64,000 nucleotides of DNA from Candidatus Sumerlaeaceae bacterium (GTDB taxonomy: Bacteria; Sumerlaeota; Sumerlaeia; Sumerlaeales; Sumerlaeaceae). A model generated the notes under the pieces. That model was not told the DNA's origin. It did not search any database and was given only the letters and a program-made list of their open reading frames with translations. Of the stretch, positions 51,075 through 60,113 are shown in pieces. Location of the stretch: NCBI GenBank assembly GCA_026418615.1, contig JAOAAY010000006.1:62001-126000 (forward strand), written 5' to 3'. The translations under genes and the position numbers were made by a program. Every line of letters begins with the position of its first letter. The first letter of the stretch is position 1.

Positions 51075-51534
51075 GCACAAGCCTGATCACGGCCCGGGCG
51101 GCGGCTACGAAAAGCGCGACGCGCACCTGCGCCCGCTCGTCCTGAGCACGGTCGGGATCATCATGCTGGTCGTGGTGACGGCGGCGGTGGTGTGGCTGCT
51201 GCTCGCGGGTTACGACCGCTTTGCCCGGGGGCGCGCAGCGGCCCCTTCGCCGCTTCGCCCGGCGGGTCAGGTGACCTTGCCGCCGAGTCCCCGGCTTCAG
51301 GTGGACCCTGCGGGCGACATGGCCCGCTTCCTCGCCGAGGAGAAGGCGATCCTGACCACCTATGCGTGGGAGAACGAGACCTCGGGCATCGTGCGCATTC
51401 CCATTGAGCGCGCCATGGACATTGTTTTGGAAAAAGGTTTTCCCGTCGCGCAGGAGGCGGTCACGACCGGTACTCCCGGATCTTCCGGTCAGCAAAAGAT
51501 GTGGGACTCCAGCGGCGGGCAAAGGGGGCGTTAG
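51061..51534 (+). CDS. Single-TM protein of the ACIII/cytochrome oxidase cluster
   Basis: TM LVLSTVGIIMLVVVTAAVVWLLL; conserved-looking PAGDMARFLAEEKAILTTYAWENETSGIVRIPIERAMDIVLEKGFP; located between actF and SCO. Confidence 0.7.
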   Translation: MAGTEHKPDHGPGGGYEKRDAHLRPLVLSTVGIIMLVVVTAAVVWLLLAGYDRFARGRAAAPSPLRPAGQVTLPPSPRLQVDPAGDMARFLAEEKAILTTYAWENETSGIVRIPIERAMDIVLEKGFPVAQEAVTTGTPGSSGQQKMWDSSGGQRGR

Positions 51535-51535
51535 G

Positions 51536-52369
51536 ATGGCTTTGATCAGGTGCGCTGCCGTGTTGGGACTGCTTGGGATTCTGCCGCTGGGGTTGCGGGC
51601 GGAGACGCGGCCGGCTGGCGCCATCCCGCCGGCGCTGCGGGAGGTGGCCATTGACCAGAAACTCAACAATCAGATCCCGCTGGACCTGAAGTTTACGGAC
51701 GAGAACGGCGAGGAAGTGACGCTTGGCAAATATTTCAAAGACAAGCCGGTCATCATCACGCCCGTCTATTACGAGTGCCCGATGCTCTGCAACCAGACGC
51801 TCAACGGCCTGCTCAAGGCGATGCGCGTACTGCGTTTCGAGGTCGGCGAAAAGTTTGAAGTCGTGACCGTCAGTTTCGATCCGACGGAGTCGTCGCCCTT
51901 GGCCGCGGCCAAAAAGGCCAACTATGTGGAGCAACTGGGCAAGGAAGGCGCCCGGACCGGTTGGCATTTTCTTACGGGAACCGAGGAAAACATCAAGCCG
52001 CTCATGGATGCGCTCGGGTTCATCTACACCTATGATGAGAAGCGCGGCGAGTATGCCCACGCGGCTGGCATCATGGTCCTGACACCGCAGGGGCGTGTGT
52101 CGCGTTATTTTTACGGGGTGGAGTTTTCGCCGAAGGATCTGCGACTCGGCCTGGTCGAGGCATCGGAGGGCAAGATTGGCTCGCCGGTGGATCAGTTGCT
52201 GCTGTTCTGCTACATGTACGACCCGCTGACGGGCAAATACGGTGCGGTGGTCATGCGCATGGTGCAGGTGGGCGGTCTGGTGACGGTGTTGTGTCTCGGA
52301 ACATTCATGTTTGTCATGTTCCGGCGGGATTTCAGGAAAAAGCGCAGCACAGCGCCGGAGGCGAAGTAA
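51536..52369 (+). CDS. SCO1/SenC family cytochrome oxidase assembly protein
   Basis: VIITPVYYECPMLCNQTLNGLLKAM (CPxxC); VSFDPTESSPLAAAKK; C-terminal TM. Confidence 0.92.
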   Translation: MALIRCAAVLGLLGILPLGLRAETRPAGAIPPALREVAIDQKLNNQIPLDLKFTDENGEEVTLGKYFKDKPVIITPVYYECPMLCNQTLNGLLKAMRVLRFEVGEKFEVVTVSFDPTESSPLAAAKKANYVEQLGKEGARTGWHFLTGTEENIKPLMDALGFIYTYDEKRGEYAHAAGIMVLTPQGRVSRYFYGVEFSPKDLRLGLVEASEGKIGSPVDQLLLFCYMYDPLTGKYGAVVMRMVQVGGLVTVLCLGTFMFVMFRRDFRKKRSTAPEAK

Positions 52370-52373
52370 GGCC

Positions 52374-53381
52374 ATGCAAGGCGGTCTCAAATTCTTCCCC
52401 GATCAGGCCTCGACGATGGCCGGGCCGGTGGATGCATTTTTCTTTTACCTCGTCGGGGTGAGCGTTTTCTTCACGGTGCTCATCTTCACGCTGGTGGCGG
52501 TGTTTGCCGTCAAGTACCGGCGCCGTCCGGGCAACGAACAGGGAGCCCACATCGAAGGATCCAAACTGCTGGAGATCACCTGGACGGTCATTCCGCTGGG
52601 GCTGGTGGCCATCATGTTTTTCTGGGGCGCCAAGTTGTATTATGATCAGGAGCGCGCGCCGGCCAACGCCCTTGATGTGCTGGTGACGGGCAAGAAATGG
52701 ATGTGGAAATTCCAGCACAGCAACGGTCGCCGCGAGATCAACACGCTGCACATCCCCGCGCGGACGCCCATCAAACTGACCATGGGCTCGGAGGATGTGA
52801 TTCACAATGTTTTTGTGCCGGCATTCCGCGTGAAGCAGGATGTGGTGCCCGGACGCCTGACGACCGTCTGGTTCGAAGCCACCAAGACCGGCTCGTTCCA
52901 TCTGTTTTGCAATCAATATTGCGGCAAGGATCACAGCCGGATGGTGGGCAAGGTGATCGTGATGGAGCCGAATGAATTTCAGGCCTGGCTGGCCGGCGAC
53001 ACGGGTCTTCCGCCAGTGGCGTCGGGCGAGTTGCTGTTCAATCAATTGGCCTGCAACTCGTGCCACATGGGAGAAGGCATGCTGCGCGGCCCCTCGCTGG
53101 CGGGACTGCATGGCAGCAGGGTGGCGCTGCTCGGAGGCGGTTCAGTGATCGCCGACGATGATTACATCCGCGAGTCCATTGTGAACCCGGCGGCCAAAAT
53201 TGTGGACGGCTACCAGCCCATCATGCCCACCTTCAAGGGGTTGGTGACGGAAGAACAGTTGATGCACCTTGTGGCATATGTGAAATCTCTCGAGGCGCCG
53301 AGCGGCGCAAAGGCGGGTGCGGCCGAAACAACATCCGGCGCGACGCTGGCGGTAGATGCCGCCACGACGGCAGGACAGTGA
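52374..53381 (+). CDS. coxB: Cytochrome c oxidase subunit II with C-terminal cytochrome c domain (caa3-type)
   Basis: CuA site HLFCNQYCGKDHSRMVGKVIVM; fused heme c motif LACNSCHMGEGMLRGPSLAGL. Confidence 0.95.
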   Translation: MQGGLKFFPDQASTMAGPVDAFFFYLVGVSVFFTVLIFTLVAVFAVKYRRRPGNEQGAHIEGSKLLEITWTVIPLGLVAIMFFWGAKLYYDQERAPANALDVLVTGKKWMWKFQHSNGRREINTLHIPARTPIKLTMGSEDVIHNVFVPAFRVKQDVVPGRLTTVWFEATKTGSFHLFCNQYCGKDHSRMVGKVIVMEPNEFQAWLAGDTGLPPVASGELLFNQLACNSCHMGEGMLRGPSLAGLHGSRVALLGGGSVIADDDYIRESIVNPAAKIVDGYQPIMPTFKGLVTEEQLMHLVAYVKSLEAPSGAKAGAAETTSGATLAVDAATTAGQ

Positions 53382-53396
53382 CGGAGTGATGCGGTT

Positions 53397-55028
53397 ATGA
53401 CGACAGACTCAGCCGAGCCCAAGTATCCCGAGCACACCTACCTCAACGACGGGTACAGCCTGAAATCCTGGCTGCTGACGAAGGATCACAAACGCATCGG
53501 GATTCTCTACCTGATCAGCATCACCTTTTTCTTTGCGCTGGGCGGTCTGTTTGCGCTGCTCATCCGCCTCGAACTGCTCACGCCTCAGGGCGACCTGATG
53601 CAGTCCGACACTTACAACAAGATGTTCACGATGCACGGCATCGTGATGATCTTTTTCTTCCTTGTGCCGTCCATACCCGCAGTGTTCGGCAATTTTCTGG
53701 TTCCGATCATGATCGGTGCGCGCGACCTCGCGTTTCCGCGCCTTAATCTGGCCAGTTGGTACATGTACATGGCTGGCGCGGTGTTCGCCCTGTACGCGAT
53801 CGTGAGTGGCGGCGTGGATACCGGGTGGACTTTTTACACGCCTTACAGTACGGCCCATGCCGACTCGCATGTCATCTCGACGGCCGTTGGCATTTTGATC
53901 ATGGGCTTTTCGTCCATTTTCACCGGCTTGAACTTCATTGTCACGATCCACCGGATGCGCGCGCCGGGCATGACTTGGTTCCGGCTTCCGCTTTTCATCT
54001 GGGCGCATTACGCAACGAGCCTGATTATGATCCTGGGCACTCCGGTGCTGGGGATCACGATCGCACTGGTGGGCGTCGAGCGCGCGCTGGGTTTGGGGAT
54101 CTTTGATCCCGCGAATGGCGGTGACCCCCTTCTGTTCCAGCACCTGTTCTGGTTCTATTCGCATCCGGCCGTGTACATCATGATTCTGCCGGCCATGGGG
54201 GTGATCAGTGAAGTCATCACCTGCTTTGCGCGCAAGGTGATCTTCGGCTACGGCTTCATCGCGACCTCGAGCATGCTGATCGCCATTCTTGGCTTTTTCG
54301 TATGGGGCCATCACATGTATGTCAGCAGCCAGTCGGAATATGCGGGCCTCATTTTCTCGGCGCTGAGTTTTCTTGTGGCCATTCCTTCAGCCATCAAAGT
54401 TTTCAACTGGACGGCCACTCTGTATAAGGGTTCCATTACCTTTGAGGCGCCGATGCTGTATGTGTTCGGATTCATCGGTGTGTTCACCATCGGAGGCCTG
54501 ACAGGTCTGTTCCTTGCCGCACTGGGCATGGACCGCCATGTCCACGACACTTATTTCGTCGTGGCCCACTTTCACTACATCATGGTGGGCGGCGCGCTGA
54601 TGGCCTATCTGGCGGCCATGCATTTCTGGTGGCCGAAGATGACGGGCAAGCGCTATCCTGAGGGGCTGGCGATGGTCGGCGCCATTGCCGTGTTTGTCGG
54701 CTTTAACATGACCTTTTTCCCGCAGTTTATCCTCGGATATCTGGGGATGCCGCGCCACTACCACGAGTATGTGCCCGAGTTTCAGTTCCTGCACATCATG
54801 TCCACGGCGGGAGCCTCTGTGCTGGGGGTGGGCTACCTGATCCCCGGTGTTTGCTTTCTCTGGTCGTTGATCCATGGCCGCAATGCCGGCCCGAATCCGT
54901 GGGAAGCCAAGGGGCTGGAATGGACCATCCCATCGCCGCCACCGACCCACAATTTTGAGGAGATTCCCGTGGTGACGGAGGAGCCGTACCAGTACACGAG
55001 CGAGGCGAGCAGTGTCCGACACTCTTAA
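53397..55028 (+). CDS. coxA: Cytochrome c oxidase subunit I
   Basis: [70 protein letters not shown]. Confidence 0.96.
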   Translation: MTTDSAEPKYPEHTYLNDGYSLKSWLLTKDHKRIGILYLISITFFFALGGLFALLIRLELLTPQGDLMQSDTYNKMFTMHGIVMIFFFLVPSIPAVFGNFLVPIMIGARDLAFPRLNLASWYMYMAGAVFALYAIVSGGVDTGWTFYTPYSTAHADSHVISTAVGILIMGFSSIFTGLNFIVTIHRMRAPGMTWFRLPLFIWAHYATSLIMILGTPVLGITIALVGVERALGLGIFDPANGGDPLLFQHLFWFYSHPAVYIMILPAMGVISEVITCFARKVIFGYGFIATSSMLIAILGFFVWGHHMYVSSQSEYAGLIFSALSFLVAIPSAIKVFNWTATLYKGSITFEAPMLYVFGFIGVFTIGGLTGLFLAALGMDRHVHDTYFVVAHFHYIMVGGALMAYLAAMHFWWPKMTGKRYPEGLAMVGAIAVFVGFNMTFFPQFILGYLGMPRHYHEYVPEFQFLHIMSTAGASVLGVGYLIPGVCFLWSLIHGRNAGPNPWEAKGLEWTIPSPPPTHNFEEIPVVTEEPYQYTSEASSVRHS

Positions 55029-55701
55029 CGGTCAATCGCGGCTGGCCCATCATTTTGTTGATCTGCAGCAGCAGAAGTCGGCCGCCACGCTGGGCATGTG
55101 GCTGTTTCTGGCGACGGAAGTGCTGTTTTTTGGCGGGCTGTTTGTCGCGTACACGCTGTACAAGTTGAAATACTATGAGGCGTTCGTTGCGGGCAGCCAC
55201 GAGTTGTCCATCACGCTGGGCTGTGTCAACACCGCCATCCTGATCACGAGCAGCCTGACCATGGCGCTGGGCGTTTACGGAGCGCAGACGGGCCGCAAGG
55301 CGTTTGCCTGCAACTCGCTGTTGGCCACGCTGGCGCTGGCCGGGGCCTTTCTCGTAGTAAAATACTTTGAGTGGTCGGCCAAGTTCGAGCATCATCTTGT
55401 TCCCGGGCCGGACTTCCAGTTCGATGTCACCCATGCGGCGGCCGTGGTCGCCAACCCCGAGTTGCTGCGGATCGAGCATGTCAAGATGTTCTTTATCCTC
55501 TACTACATCATGACAGGTCTGCACGGCATCCATGTGGTGGCTGGCATCGGTGTCATCGCGTGGCTTTATACGCAGGCGCGCAAGGGCGTGTACTCGGCCG
55601 AGTATTACACGCCGGTCGAACTGGTGGGCCTGTACTGGCATTTTGTGGACATTGTCTGGATATTCCTGTTCCCGCTGCTGTACTTGCTGGGACGCCATTG
55701 A
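55012..55701 (+). CDS. coxC: Cytochrome c oxidase subunit III
   Basis: [67 protein letters not shown]. Confidence 0.95.
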   Translation: MSDTLNGQSRLAHHFVDLQQQKSAATLGMWLFLATEVLFFGGLFVAYTLYKLKYYEAFVAGSHELSITLGCVNTAILITSSLTMALGVYGAQTGRKAFACNSLLATLALAGAFLVVKYFEWSAKFEHHLVPGPDFQFDVTHAAAVVANPELLRIEHVKMFFILYYIMTGLHGIHVVAGIGVIAWLYTQARKGVYSAEYYTPVELVGLYWHFVDIVWIFLFPLLYLLGRH

Positions 55702-55712
55702 GGCTGGAGCCG

Positions 55713-56024
55713 ATGAGTCTCGATCACATACTGACCCCCCGGGCCTACCTGACGGTCTTTTTCATGTTGTTGGTGCTGACGGCCGTCACCGTTTATGTGG
55801 CCTTCATTGATTTTGGAGCGTGGAGCACGCCGGTAGCCATGGCTATCGCCATCATCAAGGCGACGCTCGTCCTTCTCTACTTCATGCATCTTCGGTACAG
55901 TGACGGGCTGACCTGGCTGGTGATCGTTTCGAGTTTCATCATGCTCGTGGCGCTGGTTCTCATTACGCTGGGTGATGTGTTTACCCGCACGATGACCACG
56001 GCGCCGCCAGCGCTCGGGATGTAG
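55713..56024 (+). CDS. Cytochrome c oxidase subunit IV (prokaryotic CoxD/caa3-type)
   Basis: LTVFFMLLVLTAVTVYVAFIDFG...AIIKATLVLLYFMHLRYSDGLTWLVIVSSFIML. Confidence 0.9.
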   Translation: MSLDHILTPRAYLTVFFMLLVLTAVTVYVAFIDFGAWSTPVAMAIAIIKATLVLLYFMHLRYSDGLTWLVIVSSFIMLVALVLITLGDVFTRTMTTAPPALGM

Positions 56025-56072
56025 GGTTGAGATGCGCCGCTCCGCTGGCGGCACTCGTGGCGGTATGACACG

Positions 56073-56975
56073 GTGAGAGTCCTGCTTTCCAACGACGACG
56101 GGGGGGATGCGCCGGGACTTGCGGCCCTCTACGACGCCGTGAGTCTGGTGGCCGAGACCACCGTAGTGGCTCCCGCCTCGGAGCGGAGCGCCGTGGGGCA
56201 TGCCATCAGCGTGTACAATAATATCACGCTTCAGACGCGCGAACGCGACGGGCGCGTGTGGGCCTACGCCATAGACGGCACGCCGGCCGATTGTGTGAAA
56301 ATGGCGCTGACGACCATCATGAAGGACGCGCCGCCCGACCTCGTGATCTCCGGCGTGAACCGCGGACAGAACACGGGCACAAGCATCCTGTACTCGGGCA
56401 CGGTGGCGGCCGCGCTGGAGGCCACGATGGCCGGGTTTCCGGCGATGGCCGTATCACTGGCGGTGCATGCGCCATTCATGGGAGACCCGGCCGGACTGGG
56501 TCTGCCGGCTGATTCGCGCCACCTCGCCCGAACGCCGGAAGAGTTCGCCTATGCGGCGCGGTTTGCGGCGCGGCTGGCGCAACTGGTTGCGAAGCGCGGC
56601 CTGCCCAAAGGCGTGCTGCTCAATGTGAATGTTCCCATGCTGCCGGCGGAGAAGATCGCCGGCGTAGCCATCAGCAAAATGGGCCATTCGGTTTTTGTGG
56701 ACGAGTTCAAGATCGTCGGCGAGACGGCCGGAGTCGTAGCCTACAAAAACATTGGCAACCAGTTGATTCATTCGGCTGAGGGCGACGATTGGGACGATCT
56801 TGTGCTGAGGCAGCGCAAGATCTCGATCACGCCGCTGCACTATGACCTGACGCACCACCATTTTCTGGAGGAACTGCGCGCGTGGTGGGCCGCGGAGGAG
56901 CAGGCGGGGCGCAAACTGGCTGAGTCGGTGGCAGAGGGGCTGTCGCGAGACCTCGGGGCTGAAGTGGTCGGCTGA
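56073..56975 (+). CDS. surE: 5'/3'-nucleotidase SurE
   Basis: MRVLLSNDDGGDAPGLAALYDA, VVAPASERSAVGHAIS, GTPADCVKMAL, SGVNRGQNTGTSILYSGTVAAALEA. GTG start. Confidence 0.95.
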   Translation: MRVLLSNDDGGDAPGLAALYDAVSLVAETTVVAPASERSAVGHAISVYNNITLQTRERDGRVWAYAIDGTPADCVKMALTTIMKDAPPDLVISGVNRGQNTGTSILYSGTVAAALEATMAGFPAMAVSLAVHAPFMGDPAGLGLPADSRHLARTPEEFAYAARFAARLAQLVAKRGLPKGVLLNVNVPMLPAEKIAGVAISKMGHSVFVDEFKIVGETAGVVAYKNIGNQLIHSAEGDDWDDLVLRQRKISITPLHYDLTHHHFLEELRAWWAAEEQAGRKLAESVAEGLSRDLGAEVVG

Positions 56976-57043
56976 ACGGGCGCCGGCCCCGAACCTGATT
57001 AAAGGGTTTGCAAAACGGACGAGTGGCCGGCAGCCAATATGGC

Positions 57044-57835
57044 ATGATGGCTCGTTACGAAAATGCCGGATGCGGGTGTGCACTGCTGCTGGCAGTGTTG
57101 GTCTTAGCCAGTCTTGGGCAGGCCCTTGAGCGAAACGATTGGAGCGCTGTGACGGCTCTTGTCGTGCTGATTGGTGTCATTCTTGCGGCCGTGGGAGGTT
57201 CGAGGTGGTTGTCACGCCGCCGGCTGAATGCTTGGTTGGAGACCGCACCGGCCCGCCTCGCGGCCGAACTGCCGGAGGGAGAATCTGTCGAATGGTGCGG
57301 GGTAGCGCTGCTGCATCGCCCATCGCCTAAAGGCGGGTCGGTCAGCCATGCTGTTGTTGGGATCTCGCAAAGTTGCCTTGTTGTGCTGAGCGTTGATGCG
57401 TACGGGTCGAATGAATATGTGTCGGTTCACCATGCCGAGGGAGTGGTTTCCTGGAAGAGGGAGGGTGCGGGCGAGGGAATGGTCGTGACGGTGGACTTAG
57501 CCGGAGGCCGGACGGAGGCTCTCGCCATGAAGCGTGAGGATGCCGTCGAATTCACCAAGCAGTTGTCGCTCTTGCGCGACCGTGCCAACCGCCGGGCGGA
57601 GAGGGTGCCAACAGAAAGGCTGGCCGAGGAATTGGCCGAGTTGCAGGAACTGGTCAAACGAGGCGTGTTGACCGCCGAGGACTGGGAGACGGCCAAGCGA
57701 AACCTGCTGGGTGCGCCGCGCGACCGTGTGGCGGAGTGTGCCGCGTCGCTCGAACAGTTGCACGCCCTGATGAAGCGCGGCGTGCTGAGCGAGGCCGAGT
57801 TCAATATGAAGAAATGGGATTTGCTGAGCCGCTGA
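57044..57835 (+). CDS. Membrane protein with two tandem SHOCT-like C-terminal motifs
   Basis: N-terminal TMs; C-terminal LAELQELVKRGVLTAEDWETAKRNLLG and LEQLHALMKRGVLSEAEFNMKKWDLLSR. Confidence 0.7.
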   Translation: MMARYENAGCGCALLLAVLVLASLGQALERNDWSAVTALVVLIGVILAAVGGSRWLSRRRLNAWLETAPARLAAELPEGESVEWCGVALLHRPSPKGGSVSHAVVGISQSCLVVLSVDAYGSNEYVSVHHAEGVVSWKREGAGEGMVVTVDLAGGRTEALAMKREDAVEFTKQLSLLRDRANRRAERVPTERLAEELAELQELVKRGVLTAEDWETAKRNLLGAPRDRVAECAASLEQLHALMKRGVLSEAEFNMKKWDLLSR

Positions 57836-57943
57836 CACGCCGGGCGGTGCATAGCACAGCGTGTAGCAGCGTATTTCTGGCACAGATGCCCCGAGACGGG
57901 CTTGTGTGGCAGGCTGATTGTTCCGGTTGGGAGTGCAGAAGAG

Positions 57944-59290
57944 ATGCTGTTGATGCCGTGGTTACGGATTGCCGCCTTTGTGGGCGTATTGTGCCTGATT
58001 GCGCCGGCAAGTGTTGATGCGCAGTCGGCTGAGGGGAGCGCGGGAAAACCGGCGGGCGCGAGCCGCGGGGGCAGCGGTTCCCAGAGTCTGGGCGCTGTGC
58101 GTCCGAGCAATCTGGTCCTGCCGCAATTGGGAATCTCCTCGTTTACAGGCGACGGCCATGCAGCCGGGATGGCTGAGGTCATCCAAAATGATCTGGCGCT
58201 GGCGGATGTGGCGGTGCGTCCGGCTGACAAGGCTGCTGCTGCTGCCGCCGCTGAGGCGGATCGGCGTGCGGGCAGCGTCCAGTTTGACGGTTGGACGGCG
58301 GCTGGCGTTTCGTATGTGGTGCGCGGCAGCGTGTCGGGCGGCGAAGCGCGCCTGGAACTCTACGATGTGGTGACAAAACAGCGCCTGCTGGGGCAGGCCT
58401 ACTCGGGCGCCCAAGTTCGCGATGCGCGGCGCCTTGCGCACCGCATGGCCGACGATGTGATGACCGCGCTGACGCAAGCGCCGGGTATTTTCTCGACCCG
58501 CATTGCCTTTCTCGTGGACCGTGGCCCTTCGCGCAAGGAGGTCAGTGTCATGGACGCCGACGGCGCGGGGGTGCGGCAGTTGACAAACGAGTCTGCGCTG
58601 GTGGCCGCGCCGGCTTGGGGGTTGAATGGCACAGAAATTTATTATACATCCTACCGTGACAACAACCCCGATCTCTACGGCATCACACTCGACGGGCGGC
58701 GGTTTGAGATCAGTCGGCGTCCCGGGTTGAACACATCGCCATCGTGGTGCGAGGCACTGGGGCGGATTGCCGTTTCACTCTCCAAGGATGGCAATTCGGA
58801 AATTTACACGATGTCGAGGGACGGCCGGGATCTGGCGCGACTGACGAATTCTCCGGATGCGGACACGGCGCCGGCGTGGAGTCCCGACGGGTCGCGGATT
58901 GCATTCACCTCCGACCGCGGAGGTCAGCCGCAGATCTACATCATGGATGCAAGCGGTGGGCCGGCCCGGCTTGTCAGCCACGGCGGCTATTGCGACTCGG
59001 CGGCTTGGAGTCCCGATGGCCGCCGGCTGGCCTATGTGGCCCGGGAACAGGGCGAGTTCAATATTTATGTGGTTGATCTCGCGTCAGGCGGTCCTGCCGT
59101 CCAGATGACCCGGGGTCAGCGCGACAACCGGGATCCTTCGTGGGGGCCAAGTTCGAAACATCTCGTTTTCAGTTCCAATCGCAGCGGACGCCATGAGATT
59201 TACATGATGAACACCGACACACGGGCGGCCAAGCCACTGACGCGCTCGGGCGGTGCGACCTCGCCGGTTTGGGGTCCGCCGATGCGCTGA
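57944..59290 (+). CDS. tolB: TolB-like beta-propeller periplasmic protein
   Basis: TolB N-terminal-like domain, then WD40-like repeats (NSPDADTAPAWSPDGSRIAFTSDRGGQPQIYIMDASGG; WSPDGRRLAYVAREQGEFNIYVVDLASGG). Confidence 0.85.
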   Translation: MLLMPWLRIAAFVGVLCLIAPASVDAQSAEGSAGKPAGASRGGSGSQSLGAVRPSNLVLPQLGISSFTGDGHAAGMAEVIQNDLALADVAVRPADKAAAAAAAEADRRAGSVQFDGWTAAGVSYVVRGSVSGGEARLELYDVVTKQRLLGQAYSGAQVRDARRLAHRMADDVMTALTQAPGIFSTRIAFLVDRGPSRKEVSVMDADGAGVRQLTNESALVAAPAWGLNGTEIYYTSYRDNNPDLYGITLDGRRFEISRRPGLNTSPSWCEALGRIAVSLSKDGNSEIYTMSRDGRDLARLTNSPDADTAPAWSPDGSRIAFTSDRGGQPQIYIMDASGGPARLVSHGGYCDSAAWSPDGRRLAYVAREQGEFNIYVVDLASGGPAVQMTRGQRDNRDPSWGPSSKHLVFSSNRSGRHEIYMMNTDTRAAKPLTRSGGATSPVWGPPMR

Positions 59291-59346
59291 ACAAGGCTTG
59301 CATGGTGCGGCGGCGCCGTGCATCCACACGCGGCGAAAGCGAGGGC

Positions 59347-60069
59347 ATGGTGACCGAGCAACTGATTCAGTATATCGAATGGGCCGCCGCGCAGGCACCT
59401 GCGTGGGGTTTTGTGATCATCTTTGTTCTGATGACCATCGAGAGTTCGTTCATCCCGTTTCCCAGCGAGGTTGTCATGATCCCCGCCGGGTTTCTGGCGG
59501 CTCGCGGCGACCTGACTTTCGGCCACGGGGGCTTGGACGCCTCGGTTGCGGTTGCGGCGGGGGTGCTGGGATCGCTGGCGGGGGCGTATGTCAATTATTT
59601 TCTATTTTTATGGCTTGGAAGACCTTTCCTTTACAAATACGGCCGATACTTCTTCCTGCCGCCGCCGACGGTTCGCCGCGCCGAAGAGATCTTTCTGGAA
59701 TATGGCCCCGGCACGACCTTCGTCTGCCGCCTGCTGCCGGCCATCCGTCAGTTGATTTCCATCCCGGCCGGCCTGTCGCGGATGCCCTTGGGCATCTTCA
59801 CCCTTTGCACCGGACTGGGTGCGGGAATCTGGGTGGTCATCCTGACGGGTATCGGCTATTATTTTGGCGTAAAAACAGCGGACATGTCGTATGCCGACCT
59901 GGTGCACCGCGGCAAAGACATCCTGCACGAAAACCTTGTCTGGATCATCCTCGGATGTGCGGCGTTTTTTGCGGCTTATGTGTATGTGCATAAGGCGGTG
60001 ATGCATGGTAAAGCGCCGTCCGCGGCCGGAGAGACCGACGCCGGTATCCGGACGCCGCCTGATTGCTGA
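59347..60069 (+). CDS. DedA family membrane protein
   Basis: ESSFIPFPSEVVMIPAGFLA; GSLAGAYVNYFLFLWLGRPFLYKYGRYF; FVCRLLPAIRQLISIPAGLSRMPLGIF. Confidence 0.93.
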   Translation: MVTEQLIQYIEWAAAQAPAWGFVIIFVLMTIESSFIPFPSEVVMIPAGFLAARGDLTFGHGGLDASVAVAAGVLGSLAGAYVNYFLFLWLGRPFLYKYGRYFFLPPPTVRRAEEIFLEYGPGTTFVCRLLPAIRQLISIPAGLSRMPLGIFTLCTGLGAGIWVVILTGIGYYFGVKTADMSYADLVHRGKDILHENLVWIILGCAAFFAAYVYVHKAVMHGKAPSAAGETDAGIRTPPDC

Positions 60070-60113
60070 GTTTCTCTTTACGGCCCTGCCCTTTTGCGAA
60101 TACGCTGAGTGCA

